Assembly (NCBI GenBank): GCA_022578605.1
Contig: MU394075.1
Coordinates: 186,001-250,000, forward strand
Origin: Camillea tinctor
Lineage: Eukaryota; Ascomycota; Sordariomycetes; Xylariales; Xylariaceae
DNA: 64,000 nucleotides
Direction: 5' to 3'
The translations under genes and the position numbers were made by a program. Under the pieces are notes generated by a model that saw nothing but the letters and a program-made list of their open reading frames with translations, made no database searches and was not told the origin of the DNA. Below, piece after piece: positions 49,813-61,375 of the stretch (the first letter of the stretch is position 1; every line of letters begins with the position of its first letter).

Positions 49813-52800
49813 ACCCAGATTAAAGCCATACGCGTCAGCTCAAAAGTGAAACAGTCATATCAGTTTATTCACGAAAATGTTACAATAAGTATCGGCCAAC
49901 CCATTATGCCATGGAACGAAAAGCTTCTCATAATGACCGAGTGGTCACTGTGGCCCAATTCTGTATTATATAGCTAAGTTCCCCCCTTGGCTGGGGCGTA
50001 ACAGAAAACTCCGAGTAGCGAAACCTAACAACGCCACAGCGGTAGGGAAATCTGTGCTCAAGGGAGTCGCGAATAGTGATATCATGGTAAGCTCTAATAG
50101 TGCACAAGATAAGTTTACATACCTAGGTACACACAAAACAAAATCAAAAAAAAAATCTGCAAGGCCAATCAATCTCAAGGAAGATACGAACGAGCCAGTG
50201 TAACTCCTTTTAGCATTACACGCAGCTAACAAGCATCTAGGTATTTCAAGAGTCCCAGACCTACAAAGTACAGCAACTATCTCGGCAAGGGGGTGCCCTC
50301 GCTGCAATGCTTGCTTAACCACAACAGCCACCAAAGCCAGTCAGCATATCTGCAAGAATGACTAAAATGGACGAGCAGATATAAAACAATACTCATACGA
50401 ACTAAGTGACACCATAGTGATCGTGAAGATATCAAGATATTTGAATCGATATATATACGTACTATGTGCTAGGCTAATCTAAATATAGAATCAAATATGA
50501 ATGATAAGAGAGGCTATGAGCAGACCCGCTTCGAACTCATCCCAAGCTAGAATCTAAGCTCGATGGCTGACATACTATAGCCGAAGGAGTCGAGCCGTGG
50601 TCCACGAGTGTCAACCTCATGCTCATAATATAACATATCATCCACGTAAAACAGATCTAGATAGACCTACCTGGTATCAGGTACGAGCATGCGTGACGGT
50701 CTCGCCATGTTGACAGGTTTTCAGCCAGTTGCTTGCTCATATATCTTGGTGCCCATAGAAGGGGCTTAATGTAAGAAGTGACCGTGTTCACTTGATATCC
50801 GTGATCAATGAGACTTCCTGTAGCAGCTTAATTCAGTTACCTACTGTCGTTACGTTCGTACCCCGCGCCACCTCTCCTATAACCAGAGATCGTTGCTTAT
50901 GATACCTAGGGGAACACAACTCCTGGATGATAGAGTAGATGCCACCACGGTCTTGGAAGATGCCCGGCTCAAATAGGCACCCTCTTACCTAGCCCCAAGG
51001 TTTACCGCTCAGAAGTGACCAAAGAAAATCCAGGAATTCTAGCCTCTGCGCAAGTTGTACCTGCCATTCTAGACTAGCTATCGACGACCGAAAATGAAAC
51101 GTTGACTAGCAGTTCCCATCCCGGTTTCTAAACCACTATGGTCGGTAGTGACGATTGAATCGAGTCGTAATCGCCTTTCGCCAAAATAGCCCATCTGTAA
51201 TGCACATGGAAAACCCCGAAGGCTTTGATAGAACAGGTCCTATGTAGAAAGTATGTAGGGAAATGGTATACACGTTCAGCTAAACCTTCAAATGGATAAT
51301 AGTATGATCATGCACTTGCGAAAGTCGAATGCGGGACGGGACGGCGAGGTTCGTGGCTAATATCCAAGCCAAGTAAAATGGGTGGCGGGTTTGCTGGGTT
51401 GAGAATGCGATTTGACGTGAACCGTAGGCGGGCGACCTACCTGCACGTACTACAACCAACGCCTAGAACGATCAGATCGACGCGAAACGAATTCCTTTCG
51501 ATTGTACATAACCAGAGCTGAGTACGCTCGAAGCTGTCGCCGCATAATTCCGTAAAATGAGCTGAGGAAATGAGCACGTCGTGACCTGGGTAGTGATTAG
51601 TGATGTGATCTAGTTCACACTTGTAGCAGCACTAGATTCATTGGAAGAAGTAATTGCAAGTGGTAAACTGAAATCATGGATGCTGTGTCCTGCACCGCGC
51701 GACATCGAGACAACCTGCCGACTGCGAGTTCTGGGCGGTTTGGTGATGGGAACGGCGAAGTAGCACAAGGAGGACCCAAGCGCTCTAGATGTGAATAGTT
51801 GTCACATTTGCTGTGATGTTCAAGCGACGAACATTGGTTATCGAGCATATCCTCGGTGATTACCGGGCCAATAAAAGAGGCACGAAAGGCATTGAGCGAT
51901 GTGCGAGCCTTCCGCAACGTAATATTAGAGTCTTGGCGATCCATAAACGAGACGAAGCGGCCCTCCATTCCAAGCCCCGGTCAATGGGCAACGAGGTTTT
52001 CCAAAGGGCGTCCCAGAAAAATGGATAGATTGGAGGATTGAACCCAACTTTTGGTGCGTGCAGACAGGCAACCGTGATTGCTCGTCTTGTGCAAATTGCA
52101 CTGAACAAATCCCCTCACAACACTGAGATTTTGCATCGAGGTGTCCTGGAGAATTAATGAGAAATGAATCGTAATAGTCGGGTTCGCATTTATGTGGACC
52201 AGTGCCGAAAAAAGAAAAAAAAACCATCCGTTTCCCTAATCGGTATCCAAGAAGTAGAGCGAGTCAATCTAGTAATAGGTGCTGCTGGGACTACCTAATA
52301 GACCGATAGTGTGTTCTGCCAGATACACCCGAAATAGCCGTCAGGTGTAGATCTCTCGGATTTTTCGATTAGTAGGCGACTATTGTTTCTGCTAGCTTCA
52401 ACTGGAACGCGCCACGAATATATAAGCTACCATCCCATGGACGATAAGACGCGTCGCAAAACTCCTATGCAATAAGGCCGGGAAATCGCCAAGGACTGGA
52501 GTGAGTTCGCCGCTTCTGCAAAGGGCGATGGTCGAAATGGGCTGCTTATCGCAGAATTCATCGGATAATTGCCTCGCTACCAGTTTTGTGTTGAGTCCCA
52601 AAGTCGCCAGACGCCAGAGCTCCATTCGATGTATACCAGTAAGAGAAGATCCATGTTACTGTAAATGTTAGCTTAAATGGTAACGCACTCAACAGAGAGC
52701 GATGCAATGAGCCAGTGTTGGCAAACATATAGGAGGTTGGGTCTGTATCAATCCTAGCAATAAGCATTCCTCATGATATCTTTTTTTTGGTTCCCATTGA

Positions 52801-53560
52801 TCTGGCTGATCTATACGAGAATACAGCGCAGCTAGTAAGCAGGTGCAAGTGAGCACTGCAGAAAATCGCCGAGCAATGTTGGGCTATTGGGATAAAGGAT
52901 ATCCAGCAGAAGAGGAGAAATGCCCATCTCCGATAAGGAAGCCACGCATGGCTTCAAGCATGGAGCAGTCGGCACTGATTGGAGTTGGTCATGACCACGT
53001 TGGATTGGTGAGCTATTTGAGGGATGCGACGTGGACACACGACAGCCCCGCAGCCGAAACACGGCACTGCCCACGAGCCAGTGGCCCCTTTCCAAACAAG
53101 ACTTCTAGATTAGAAGAATGAGGTTCCATCGTTGAGGCCAGCATTTCTAGTACCTGATAAATGAGAATGATGGAGATCCGGGGGCGTCCAATAGGTATCT
53201 GTCCCGGACTGAGGCTTTCAGGACCGGACCCAGCGACGGAGCCCAACGCACGCTGCGAGCGCCGGGGCGAACGTCAGCGTCAGGGACGGTTGAGTCGTAG
53301 TTGTCGAACAGAAACTCGGCAAAGCCCAAGAACAAGTAGGAAGCGTCCCGGTAGCCACTGCAACTACCACGAGAGTAGTTCAGCAACCAGGGGTTGAGGT
53401 TTCGCAGATATGCGATGTGATATAACCGTCGGCATCAAGGACGCGTCACGCTCCAAAAACCCAAACCCACTTTGCTGATCAACAGCATCTTCGGGGAAGA
53501 GGATATCGCCGATATAATAGGTAAAATAAGTAATTGAACAAATAGATAAAAAAGTGGTTA
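49813..53560. other. Decayed region right of the LINE, no intact gene
   Basis: Normal base composition resumes at once after the target-site duplication. There is no intact gene. On the minus strand between about 53520 and 51600, several adjoining frames look coding-like (for example YLRNLNPWLLNYSRG near 53400 and MELWRLATLGLNTKL at 52625) but are interrupted by stops and frame changes. It may be a pseudogene or a gene with unrecognised introns; the family is unknown to me. Confidence 0.35.
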
Positions 53561-55470
53561 GGTGAACGTAATTATTGCTAAAGATGCTATAATTTTATCA
53601 TTAAAAAATACGGAGTGTGGGAGGTAGAGATGGTGTAGAGTGTGGTGTGCAGATAACTTCAAGGTTGTGTGAAGGATTGGGGGGGAGGGGGAAAGGGGGA
53701 AATGGTGAGAGGGGAAAAGATGCAAAAAGCCTTTGGGGTTCCGATGGGAACTCAGGTTATCTGGGGGAATTGGCCAGGACGGGGTTGAAAATAGGAAAAA
53801 CAACCCAACAGATGCATCACTTGAAACTCATCTTGAACGGCAATGCATGGGGGCAGAAAGCCGAAATGCTGGTGCGACTGAGATGCGTCGAAAGATCAAA
53901 TGGTTCGGAATCAGGCGAAAAACACGAGATGGAACGCAAACATGATATTCTTTTTGGTTTTTCAAAAGCCGGACTTTGTCTATAGACCCATCTCTCTCTT
54001 TCTCTCTCGCAGCCCCACGCGATCAGTTCCGTTTCTCTAAATTCAATACCAATGACATATTCGTAATGGTCCAATAAAATTAAAAATATAAAAAATGACT
54101 CGGTCGATCGGGTGATCAAAAAAGGGTGTGTGGGAGATCAGATCGAAGAAAATAAAAAAAGAAGGGGGGAGAGGGTAGAGGGAAAAAGGAAGAGAGAGAG
54201 AAGGGGGAAAGGGGGGTGTAGAGGGGTGGTGGGAAAGGAAGTGAATGAATGGAAAATAGGAATAGGAATTTTGGGGGGAAGAGAAGAGAGGAAGAGGGAG
54301 AGGGGAGGGGGAGGGGAAGAGAAGGGAAGAAAAAAAAAGAGGGAAAGGGAAAGATTGTGTGTGTAAGTGAAGAGAGAAAAGAAACCGAGATATTAGGAAA
54401 CCATGTCAGAATAGACCAAAATCAAGAGACACATGATTTGATTGACTGATCTGAAGCTAGAAAAAAAAGAAAGGAAAAAAAAAAGAAAAAGAAAAAAACG
54501 GGGTACACTAGGTTAGTGCCAAAGAGCTTATGACAAGCTTTAACCAATCAGAAAATTCAATACAACAGATGCCAACATGAATCGGGCTGGGGAAATATTC
54601 TCGGGCAAAGGTGAGAAAGGGTTCCAGATCAGAAACTGTTGTGATTTTTTGGTCACATCTGACTGGCCAAGGAAAAGGAAAAGGCTATGCAGGTGTAAGT
54701 AAATATAGTGTAAACTGATATAAATATATACATAATATACTACTACTTTAAATAGAGATATATAACAACCACTAAACCTAAACAGGGAACTATAAAGTTT
54801 TTTTTTAAGGCGTTTCATAAACTAATGATGGATAATGCAAATGCAAAAAAAACCATAAATGCAATAGAGACAAGAGATGGCCCGAGAGTTGATGGAAAGG
54901 GGGGTGGAAAGGAGGGGGAAGGGGGGGGATGAAGGTAGATATGAATGATGTTGGCAGCGAAGGTGGTGGTGCGTCAGGTTCAGTTCACTTTCAATTCAAT
55001 TCAATGCATTTCAATTCAGTTCTCTAGTTAAGTATGTACATGTACTATGCACGTGCGCGTGCAGATGAAAGAAGTACCTACATATAAGGTATGCAGTGGA
55101 CATGTACTTGCAGAACCGCTCGAGAACCTCATCGACAACTTCACTGTTAATACCTTAAATACCTTCACTAGTATAATAGTGGAAGTTTACAAAAGCTTAA
55201 AAAAGAATAGGCATGGTCCAAAAAAGGATATGAAAATAAAAAAGAACGACACTAGAAATTTAATGATTTTTAATTCTTTAGAGGGGTGGGTGGGTAGGTA
55301 AGGCCGGAAAGTAAACCGGAGGGGAGGAGGGGAGGAGAGGGGAGAAGAAGAGAGGAAAAGAAAGGAAAGAGTAGTAAAAGTAGTAGGAGAGGTAGGTACT
55401 AGGTAGTGTATGATTGATTTGATGGATGGCGGGTTGGTTATTTTTTTTTTTTTTTTTTTTTTTTTTGGAG
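53561..55470. other. Purine-rich, G-run-rich intergenic DNA upstream of histone H1
   Basis: The plus strand is strongly purine-rich, especially 54140-54360. G-run clusters able to form quadruplexes lie at 53679-53714, 54899-54928 and 55283-55342. The stretch ends in a 26-T tract (55441-55466). Open frames through it are low-complexity artefacts. Confidence 0.55.
55441..55466 (+). repeat. Poly-T tract (26 T) in the histone H1 promoter region
   Basis: Twenty-six thymines about 360 bp upstream of the H1 start codon. Poly(dA:dT) tracts favour open promoters in fungi; a role here is inferred. Confidence 0.85.
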
Positions 55471-55499
55471 AAGGGACATGCTAGGTGCACCAATTTTCT

Positions 55500-55504
55500 G
55501 TGGC
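55500..55504 (+). promoter_or_regulatory. CCAAT box upstream of histone H1
   Basis: CCAAT in the context GCACCAATTTTC, 319 bp before the start codon. It is followed by a CT-rich leader typical of fungal genes (about 55630-55820). CCAAT boxes are common in fungal promoters; this assignment rests on position only. Confidence 0.35.
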
Positions 55505-55822
55505 GGCTGATTGTATTCCTACCCCAAAAACCCGGCACCCAAATGGCCCCAGAACCCAGGCAAGTTTACTGATTGTGCACAACCCCACGCCTAGTATAAG
55601 AGGAAGCTCACCTTCTCGCCGTCGCGCCCCGACCATCACCTCCCTCCCCTTCTTGTTTCTCTTTCCCTCACTTTCACGCATCACCACGATTTCTCTTTAA
55701 ACCTTAACACACATCGTTCAACGTCATTTCCACGCCTCTTTCAATCGATACCATCGTCCTCAAACTGCTTAAACCATCTTAACCTCATCCCACAACTCCA
55801 AAACCAACACCACCTCAACAAA

Positions 55823-56967
55823 ATGGGTCCCAAGAAGGCAGACGGCACCACCGCTCCCAAGTCCAAGCCCAACCATGCCACCTATCAGGTATCTACACCC
55901 GCCTCCGGTCCTCTCCCGGCCTTTCGCACTGAGAATCCAATGCTAATTACCCGCAGGACATGATCACCGACGCCATTGTCAATGTAATTATCCCATTCCC
56001 TTTGCTTCCGGCGCAATGCGTGTCGTCGCTGTCTTCGTAGTTTGGAAGGGCCGCGCCGCTTGGTGTGGTCCCTTGTTGCGCGACACGCATCTGGCCTCAA
56101 TGCGTCACTACTTTTTCCATGTGGCATATGTTTGAATGGTTTTGCTGACGTGTCTTCCCCTCGTGCAGCTCAAGGAGCGAAATGGTTCCAGGTATGCACT
56201 TTATTTCTCACTTGCCCGCACTTATTGGGTGCATCGCTACACTCCGGTTCCCACCACACTTGGATCAACACATGAGACTAACTATTACATAGCCGTCAAT
56301 CCCTGAAGAAATATGTCAAGGCCAACAACTCTCTTTCTGTCACTGACAAAATGTTTGACTCCCTTTTCAACAAGGCCCTGAAGTCTGGTGTCGAGAAGGG
56401 CATCTTCGAGCAGCCAAAGGGTATGTCCTTACTATACTACCTTTTACCCTTTACCTTTCTACCCATACTAACCCTGATGTAGGCCCCTCTGGTGGCACTA
56501 AGCTCTCCAAGAAGAACAAGCCCGCCTCCAAGCCTGCTGCCAAGAAGGACGGCGAGGGTGCTGCTAAGAAGGCTGCCCCCAAGAAGGACAGCGCAAAGAA
56601 GGCTGCTGCCCCCAAGAAGGCTGCTCCGAAGAAGGAGAAGGAGGCTGGTGAGAAGAAGCCAGCTGCCAAGAAGGCTTCCACGGCCACCAAGAAGGAGAAG
56701 GCCCCTGCTGCTAAGAAGGCTTCTACCAAGAAGGATGTAAGTTGATTCACCGACGCCGACTTCTATACCTATTCTCGTGTCTAATCGCCGACTTAGGCAT
56801 CTGCTACTTCTGACAAGCCCACTGCTGTCTCCAAGACCAAGACCGGCCGTGTAGCCAAGGCCACCAGCAAGCCCGCTGCGAAGAAGGCCGCCGCGCCAAA
56901 GAAGGCTGCTGCTCCCAAGAAGGAGAAGGCACCAAAGAAGGAAGCCAAGGCTGAAGCTGCCGCATAA
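55823..56967 (+). CDS. Linker histone H1
   Basis: Binds linker DNA at the nucleosome entry and exit and compacts chromatin in the nucleus. Six exons: 55823-55888, 55957-55983, 56169-56191, 56293-56420, 56483-56736 and 56797-56967, giving 222 residues. All five introns are GT-AG and every junction keeps frame. The order is a short basic N-terminus, then the winged-helix H15 domain (about 17-95) reading HATYQDMITDAIVNLKERNG, then SSRQSLKKYVKANNSL, ending near KALKSGVEKGIFEQPKG. The C-terminal tail of about 125 residues is almost only K, A, P, S and T (repeated AAKK and APKKE), as in all H1 tails. Length is usual for fungi. The start lies in a good context (CAAAATGGG) after a CT-rich leader. Exons 2 and 3 are only 27 and 23 nt. 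The long frame antisense to the tail is an artefact of its repeats. Confidence 0.96.
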
Positions 56968-59311
56968 GCCTGTCTTTCTTGTTTGAGCGTTCTTTCCTAA
57001 TGATTTGTATATTGGCTTAGGCGGTCTACCGGCGTTTAAGGAACAGGGAACTGAGATGTGCAATGCGTTTTCTTGCTCATCGTACAAGGGATCAGGTCAC
57101 ATGTGTTTGTTTAGGCAAAGGGTTGGCAGGAAAGTTCTTTTTTCTATTGCTTTGGCAAGACAGTGAGAGAGAAGGGGGGCAAGGGTGGCGGATACTACGG
57201 ACGCGTGTGTTCCGGGTTTCTTTTGCAGGACCTCAAGAAGAAAAAAAAAACATCCAAGAAAGTAAGCCTAGGCGTCAGTTTTTGTGCATATTGTCGTACC
57301 GCCTAGACGAATGTTTTTTGCTATTGTGGTCGGATTGCACATATACCCAGTCATAGCATCTATCTGTTTGAGCAAAAAAAACAAAAAGGGTCCTTTTTCT
57401 AAGAGAGTTGACAATGTGATGAAAGTCTTGACCATGTGTATGTGTTTTGGACCGGTACCTTACCATGTTGACTGGACGTGCGTGTGCGTGTGTGCATGCA
57501 TACCCAATACAATACGGTCGGTACCTGACTGATTTTTTTTTTTGCTTCTATTGTTTTCATGAAACGTGACAGAACTAAAGGGGAGTGGAGACGCGTCTTG
57601 CTGGGTCTCTCCCCGTATGTTTTTTTGGGCCTCATGGTCCGTGTTTACATTTTTCTAAAAGTGGAAAAAAAAAATCTTTTTCCTTTTCTGTTTCTTTTTT
57701 TTCTTTTTTTCTTTTGAGTTGCACTTAAATTGGGGGATGTGGAGGGGGGAAGAGTGAAGAGGGTCGGGGCACGGGGACCACGGGCAGGACGGGGATGGGA
57801 TGGGAGATGGGAATGTGATTTAGCGGGCGGGACGGGCGTTGTCGATATTGGATATCACGTGTGCGTGTCTCTGTCAGCCCCAGCTCTTATCTAAAGAGCT
57901 ATAGTGGACACCACGCTAGATAGATGGATTGGTGGTCTGTGCACGTAAGCTTAGGGTGAGAGGAGTTCATCAGGGAAACCCGGGGAGAGCTCTTTGCTTG
58001 AATTGGGTAGCTTGGAAGGGAAAATGTGGCTTGTGTGTTGCGTGGGATATTGCGGCTTAGCCCTATAGTGTAGATGCCCCCCCTGGTTAGATGGGCTAAG
58101 TCATAACATCCCACCTAACCCCACCTATACATGCTGTCCGTTAGTGGGCTTTTTGCCTGCGATGGCATGACCATAGGTTTTGCTTCTTCTAGTGTAAAGG
58201 TTCTTTTATTTTTATTTTTATTTTATTTTATTTAATTCTATAAACTTAGATAAATACGAGGTATGTAGGCTTTTATCATGCATAATAGCTGTAATGTTTT
58301 AGCAGGAGCAGCTGGCTAACCTAGGGGTATCTCTCTAACTACATGGGAAATCGCGACAAGATCATGTATCATAGAGCAATCGCTGTCAAGTGGCAGCCAG
58401 ATGGTCTATAGTATCACGGTGCTGGCCTAGGAAGGTTCGGCTGCCTAACGGGTGGCACAAGCTATAATCAGTGGCAGGGCTACCCCTTGGGATTCGTGTG
58501 GGTAGGTAACGTAAGTGTAACATGAGATAACGTACGCAATCGGATTTCAGCGGATTTCAGGTGCAAGTTTCGCCTTGCCAGGCACCAAAGTTTGAACTAT
58601 CAAATTCAAATGCGCATCATCTCATCATAAGTGCATTATTATTGGTTAAAGTACTTAGGTACATGTTTCTTTTTACTTAATCATGTAGTGTTTATTTTTA
58701 TTTATTTAATTTTTTGTTGTTCTCTTTTACTTCTTGCGTAAACTCATGAATTCTTCAACTTACACAAGTTTGATTCCCTCCAATTCCTGGACCAAGACCA
58801 ATCATATCAGGTCAAGGGAAGGTAACATGTAAGACCCCCAAGAGAAATACCTGACTCCATCCCTCCAACCATCCAACCGATTCTTCCGACATTCCACCCA
58901 CTTTGTACTTGACCCGACCTTCTGAGCGAATCGCATTCCTGATCCCCTCACTATTACTTGCTTTCTACTACTCCAATTCCTCCTTTGTATTTCGTAACAT
59001 CGAACCCACTTAAATCTATCACCTTCAAACATTTAATTGATAGAAAAAAGGGGGGTAACCAGTACACTACAGCACAGACTATAACCAAACATACACTTAC
59101 GAAGACCCGAACGAACTGAGCTAAAACACCCCAGCCAATGTCGATACACCTCCAATACCCATTCTGGCGGTCCGTCCCATTGTAAAAGCCCACGGCGCCT
59201 AGACCGACATTATCATTATCATATCATGGCTAGAATATAGCAAGCCAACCAGCCAACACAAGCCAACACATTCGCTCCAATCCTCTTATCGCATCCACAT
59301 TTTATAGCATC
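56968..59311. other. Intergenic region between histone H1 and the proline-rich gene
   Basis: About 2.3 kb without a gene. It includes the H1 3' flank, T-rich runs near 57540 and 57680, a 10-bp tandem duplication (58541-58560) and, from about 59220, the C- and A-rich leader of the next gene with repeated GCCAACACA-type words. Confidence 0.5.
58541..58560. repeat. 10-bp tandem duplication CGGATTTCAG x2
   Basis: Two perfect adjacent copies in gene-free DNA. Confidence 0.7.
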
Positions 59312-61375
59312 ATGCCTTCTCCAGAACCATCACTCGCCTCTAATAATCCCTTTCGCCGGAAGCCCGGCAACCCGTTTCCTACCACCGCCGGACCCCTCGC
59401 TGGACCCCCCGCTGAAGATAATCCCGTTTCTACTCCTGCTCCATCTGCTCCCGGCCTACCCTTCAGCTTAGACGGGCCCTTCGAACCAGCTCCCCGACCA
59501 CCGCCCTTTACTACTTTTAAGACTGCCATGCCCGAGAGCGAGAGGCTTAGCGAGGAAGAAGAGCCTGTACAAGCGAAGCCCAAGAAGATCGTGAAGAAGG
59601 TCCGAGTTCAGTCCCCGCCTCCGTCATCACCCGAAGATTCCGAACCCGTTACTCGGTACCCGCCTCGAGATAGCGATGACGACGACGATGATGACGAAGA
59701 CGACAGTTCTTCCGACGACAGCACTAGCGATATAAGAGGAATAGGAGGAGGTATCGATCCCTTTAATGCCACACCGCCGCCGGCGCCAGCCACGAGAAAC
59801 AAAGCGGTCGCCTCGCCTCCCCTCGCACGAACACCACCACCAAATCCCTTCTCAAGGACACTCCAAGATGTAGAACCAGGACAGGACATGCATGAGCCGA
59901 ATACGAGCACAGCAAAAGGAACGCTGGATGTCAATTCATTCAAACAACTGCTATTGACTGGCCATGCAGAAACGCCGGGCCAGGTTCCAACACCTCCAGA
60001 TACGGGCGGAAAGTCTATTGTCAGTCCTACGACAAACCTCAACCCACCGACAACAAGCAACCATGACGGCGCTAGCAGTACAGATGCTAGCTCTATATCG
60101 CGCCAATCGATTCTGGACCCTACGCAGGAAACGCCGCGAACGTCCCACGAAACCTCAGAGCCAGACGAAGATCGGAGAGGTGTATTACCCTCGTCGCCTC
60201 TTGCCAACGTACAATCTACATCGGGTCGCAAGAAACCTCCGCCACCAAGCTCACGGCACGGGAAGCTTATCAAGATTGAACTAGGTTCAGACCCAACTGC
60301 TTCTACAGGTAGAAACATAACGCCCCCCAAGCCACTAGACACGTCTTCTCGCAGGTCTAGTTCTTACAGCAACACGCCCCAGAGTTCTCCGCCGTTGCCT
60401 AAAGATGTGAACAAGCCATTGCCGCAACCTCCGTTTCGACCCCCGGCCGATGAGGATGTTGATTCCCCATTCGATCGCGAAGCTGCTGGTAAAGTACCAG
60501 AAACCTTTCCCAACATGCCGCCCAACAGCTCCAGTCCTTCAGCATTTCCAGCAACTGTTATTCGCGATCGATCCGGGTCTCAAGGCAGCACGCAGTCGCG
60601 CAAGCCTGCAGCTCCTCCACCACGGCGCCATGGACGAAGCGACAGTAGAGCGCCCTCCATAAACACTGTAAACACAGATGAAGATCCCTCAAGGTCTTCC
60701 CTGGACTCTGATCTGTCTCGATCAGATAGCTTACGCGGGAGCATCAAACCTGAAAAGTCTCAGAATGCGCCCGCCCCACCCCCACCTCGCCGGCCACAGC
60801 ACAATCGACAAGGGAGCTCTTTCGCCAACCACAGTCGAGGCACCTCATCCTCGCGACCAGTTACGAGTCCAGTTCTCGGTAGCAGAGATGATATCGTAGC
60901 AAGGATTCCCCTGAACCTAGCCGGTGGTGGGGTCCAAACGGAAAACCCTAGCGCACTGGCGACAGTCACGACGAGTAAGGATGGATTGGCCAAACTATCG
61001 CCACCGCCGCCGCCGCCTACCAGGACAGCTAGCACGCGACGGCCGCACAGCTCTAGGGGCATAGAAGGGGGGGTCGGCAACGGCGGGCTTGGGTCATTGA
61101 GGAGAGTAAGCAAAGAGAAGGACGGGGCAGCACCACCACCTCCACCGCCGCCGCCCAGGCTCAGGGGAGGTAGCCGTACGGGTACAGAGCCTCCACCTCC
61201 TGGCGCTGAGAACACCAGGAACACAGGTGATCAAGCGAAACAGGTACCACAAGAAACTAGTACGGCGCAAGCAGCGTCGGACGGTCAAGGCGTGGATATT
61301 CTAGCGGATCTCGACGCTCTACAGAGGGAGGTCGATGCGTTGATGGGACGATATCCTGCCAATAAAGACTCGTAG
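59312..61375 (+). CDS. Proline-rich, intrinsically disordered protein with NPF motifs
   Basis: Intronless 687-residue protein of unknown function; I cannot name the family. It is almost wholly low complexity (P, S, T, R). Visible parts: the N-terminus with two NPF tripeptides (12-14 and 20-22) and a third at 178-180; a basic patch AKPKKIVKKVRV near residue 90; an acidic D/E/S run at about 120-137; and polyproline runs, mainly near 564 and 606, each next to R- and G-rich sequence. The C-terminal VDILADLDALQREVDALMG is a predicted amphipathic helix and the only ordered-looking segment. NPF motifs bind EH domains of endocytic proteins, and polyproline runs bind SH3 domains or profilin. An adaptor role at endocytic or actin sites is therefore plausible, but it is inference. 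No signal peptide or membrane span. The first ATG of the frame is used. The antisense frame at 59608-60342 is a shadow. Confidence 0.85.
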   Translation: MPSPEPSLASNNPFRRKPGNPFPTTAGPLAGPPAEDNPVSTPAPSAPGLPFSLDGPFEPAPRPPPFTTFKTAMPESERLSEEEEPVQAKPKKIVKKVRVQSPPPSSPEDSEPVTRYPPRDSDDDDDDDEDDSSSDDSTSDIRGIGGGIDPFNATPPPAPATRNKAVASPPLARTPPPNPFSRTLQDVEPGQDMHEPNTSTAKGTLDVNSFKQLLLTGHAETPGQVPTPPDTGGKSIVSPTTNLNPPTTSNHDGASSTDASSISRQSILDPTQETPRTSHETSEPDEDRRGVLPSSPLANVQSTSGRKKPPPPSSRHGKLIKIELGSDPTASTGRNITPPKPLDTSSRRSSSYSNTPQSSPPLPKDVNKPLPQPPFRPPADEDVDSPFDREAAGKVPETFPNMPPNSSSPSAFPATVIRDRSGSQGSTQSRKPAAPPPRRHGRSDSRAPSINTVNTDEDPSRSSLDSDLSRSDSLRGSIKPEKSQNAPAPPPPRRPQHNRQGSSFANHSRGTSSSRPVTSPVLGSRDDIVARIPLNLAGGGVQTENPSALATVTTSKDGLAKLSPPPPPPTRTASTRRPHSSRGIEGGVGNGGLGSLRRVSKEKDGAAPPPPPPPPRLRGGSRTGTEPPPPGAENTRNTGDQAKQVPQETSTAQAASDGQGVDILADLDALQREVDALMGRYPANKDS

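Noticed and set aside
56437..57087. 216-codon frame antisense to histone H1, rich in G, L and S
   Set aside because: It is the shadow of the AAKK/PKK-coding repeats of the H1 tail on the other strand. H1 has a full, family-matching exon structure.
59608..60342. 244-codon frame antisense to the proline-rich gene
   Set aside because: Low-complexity S and G translation of the opposite strand of a P/S/D-rich gene. No domain and no leader.
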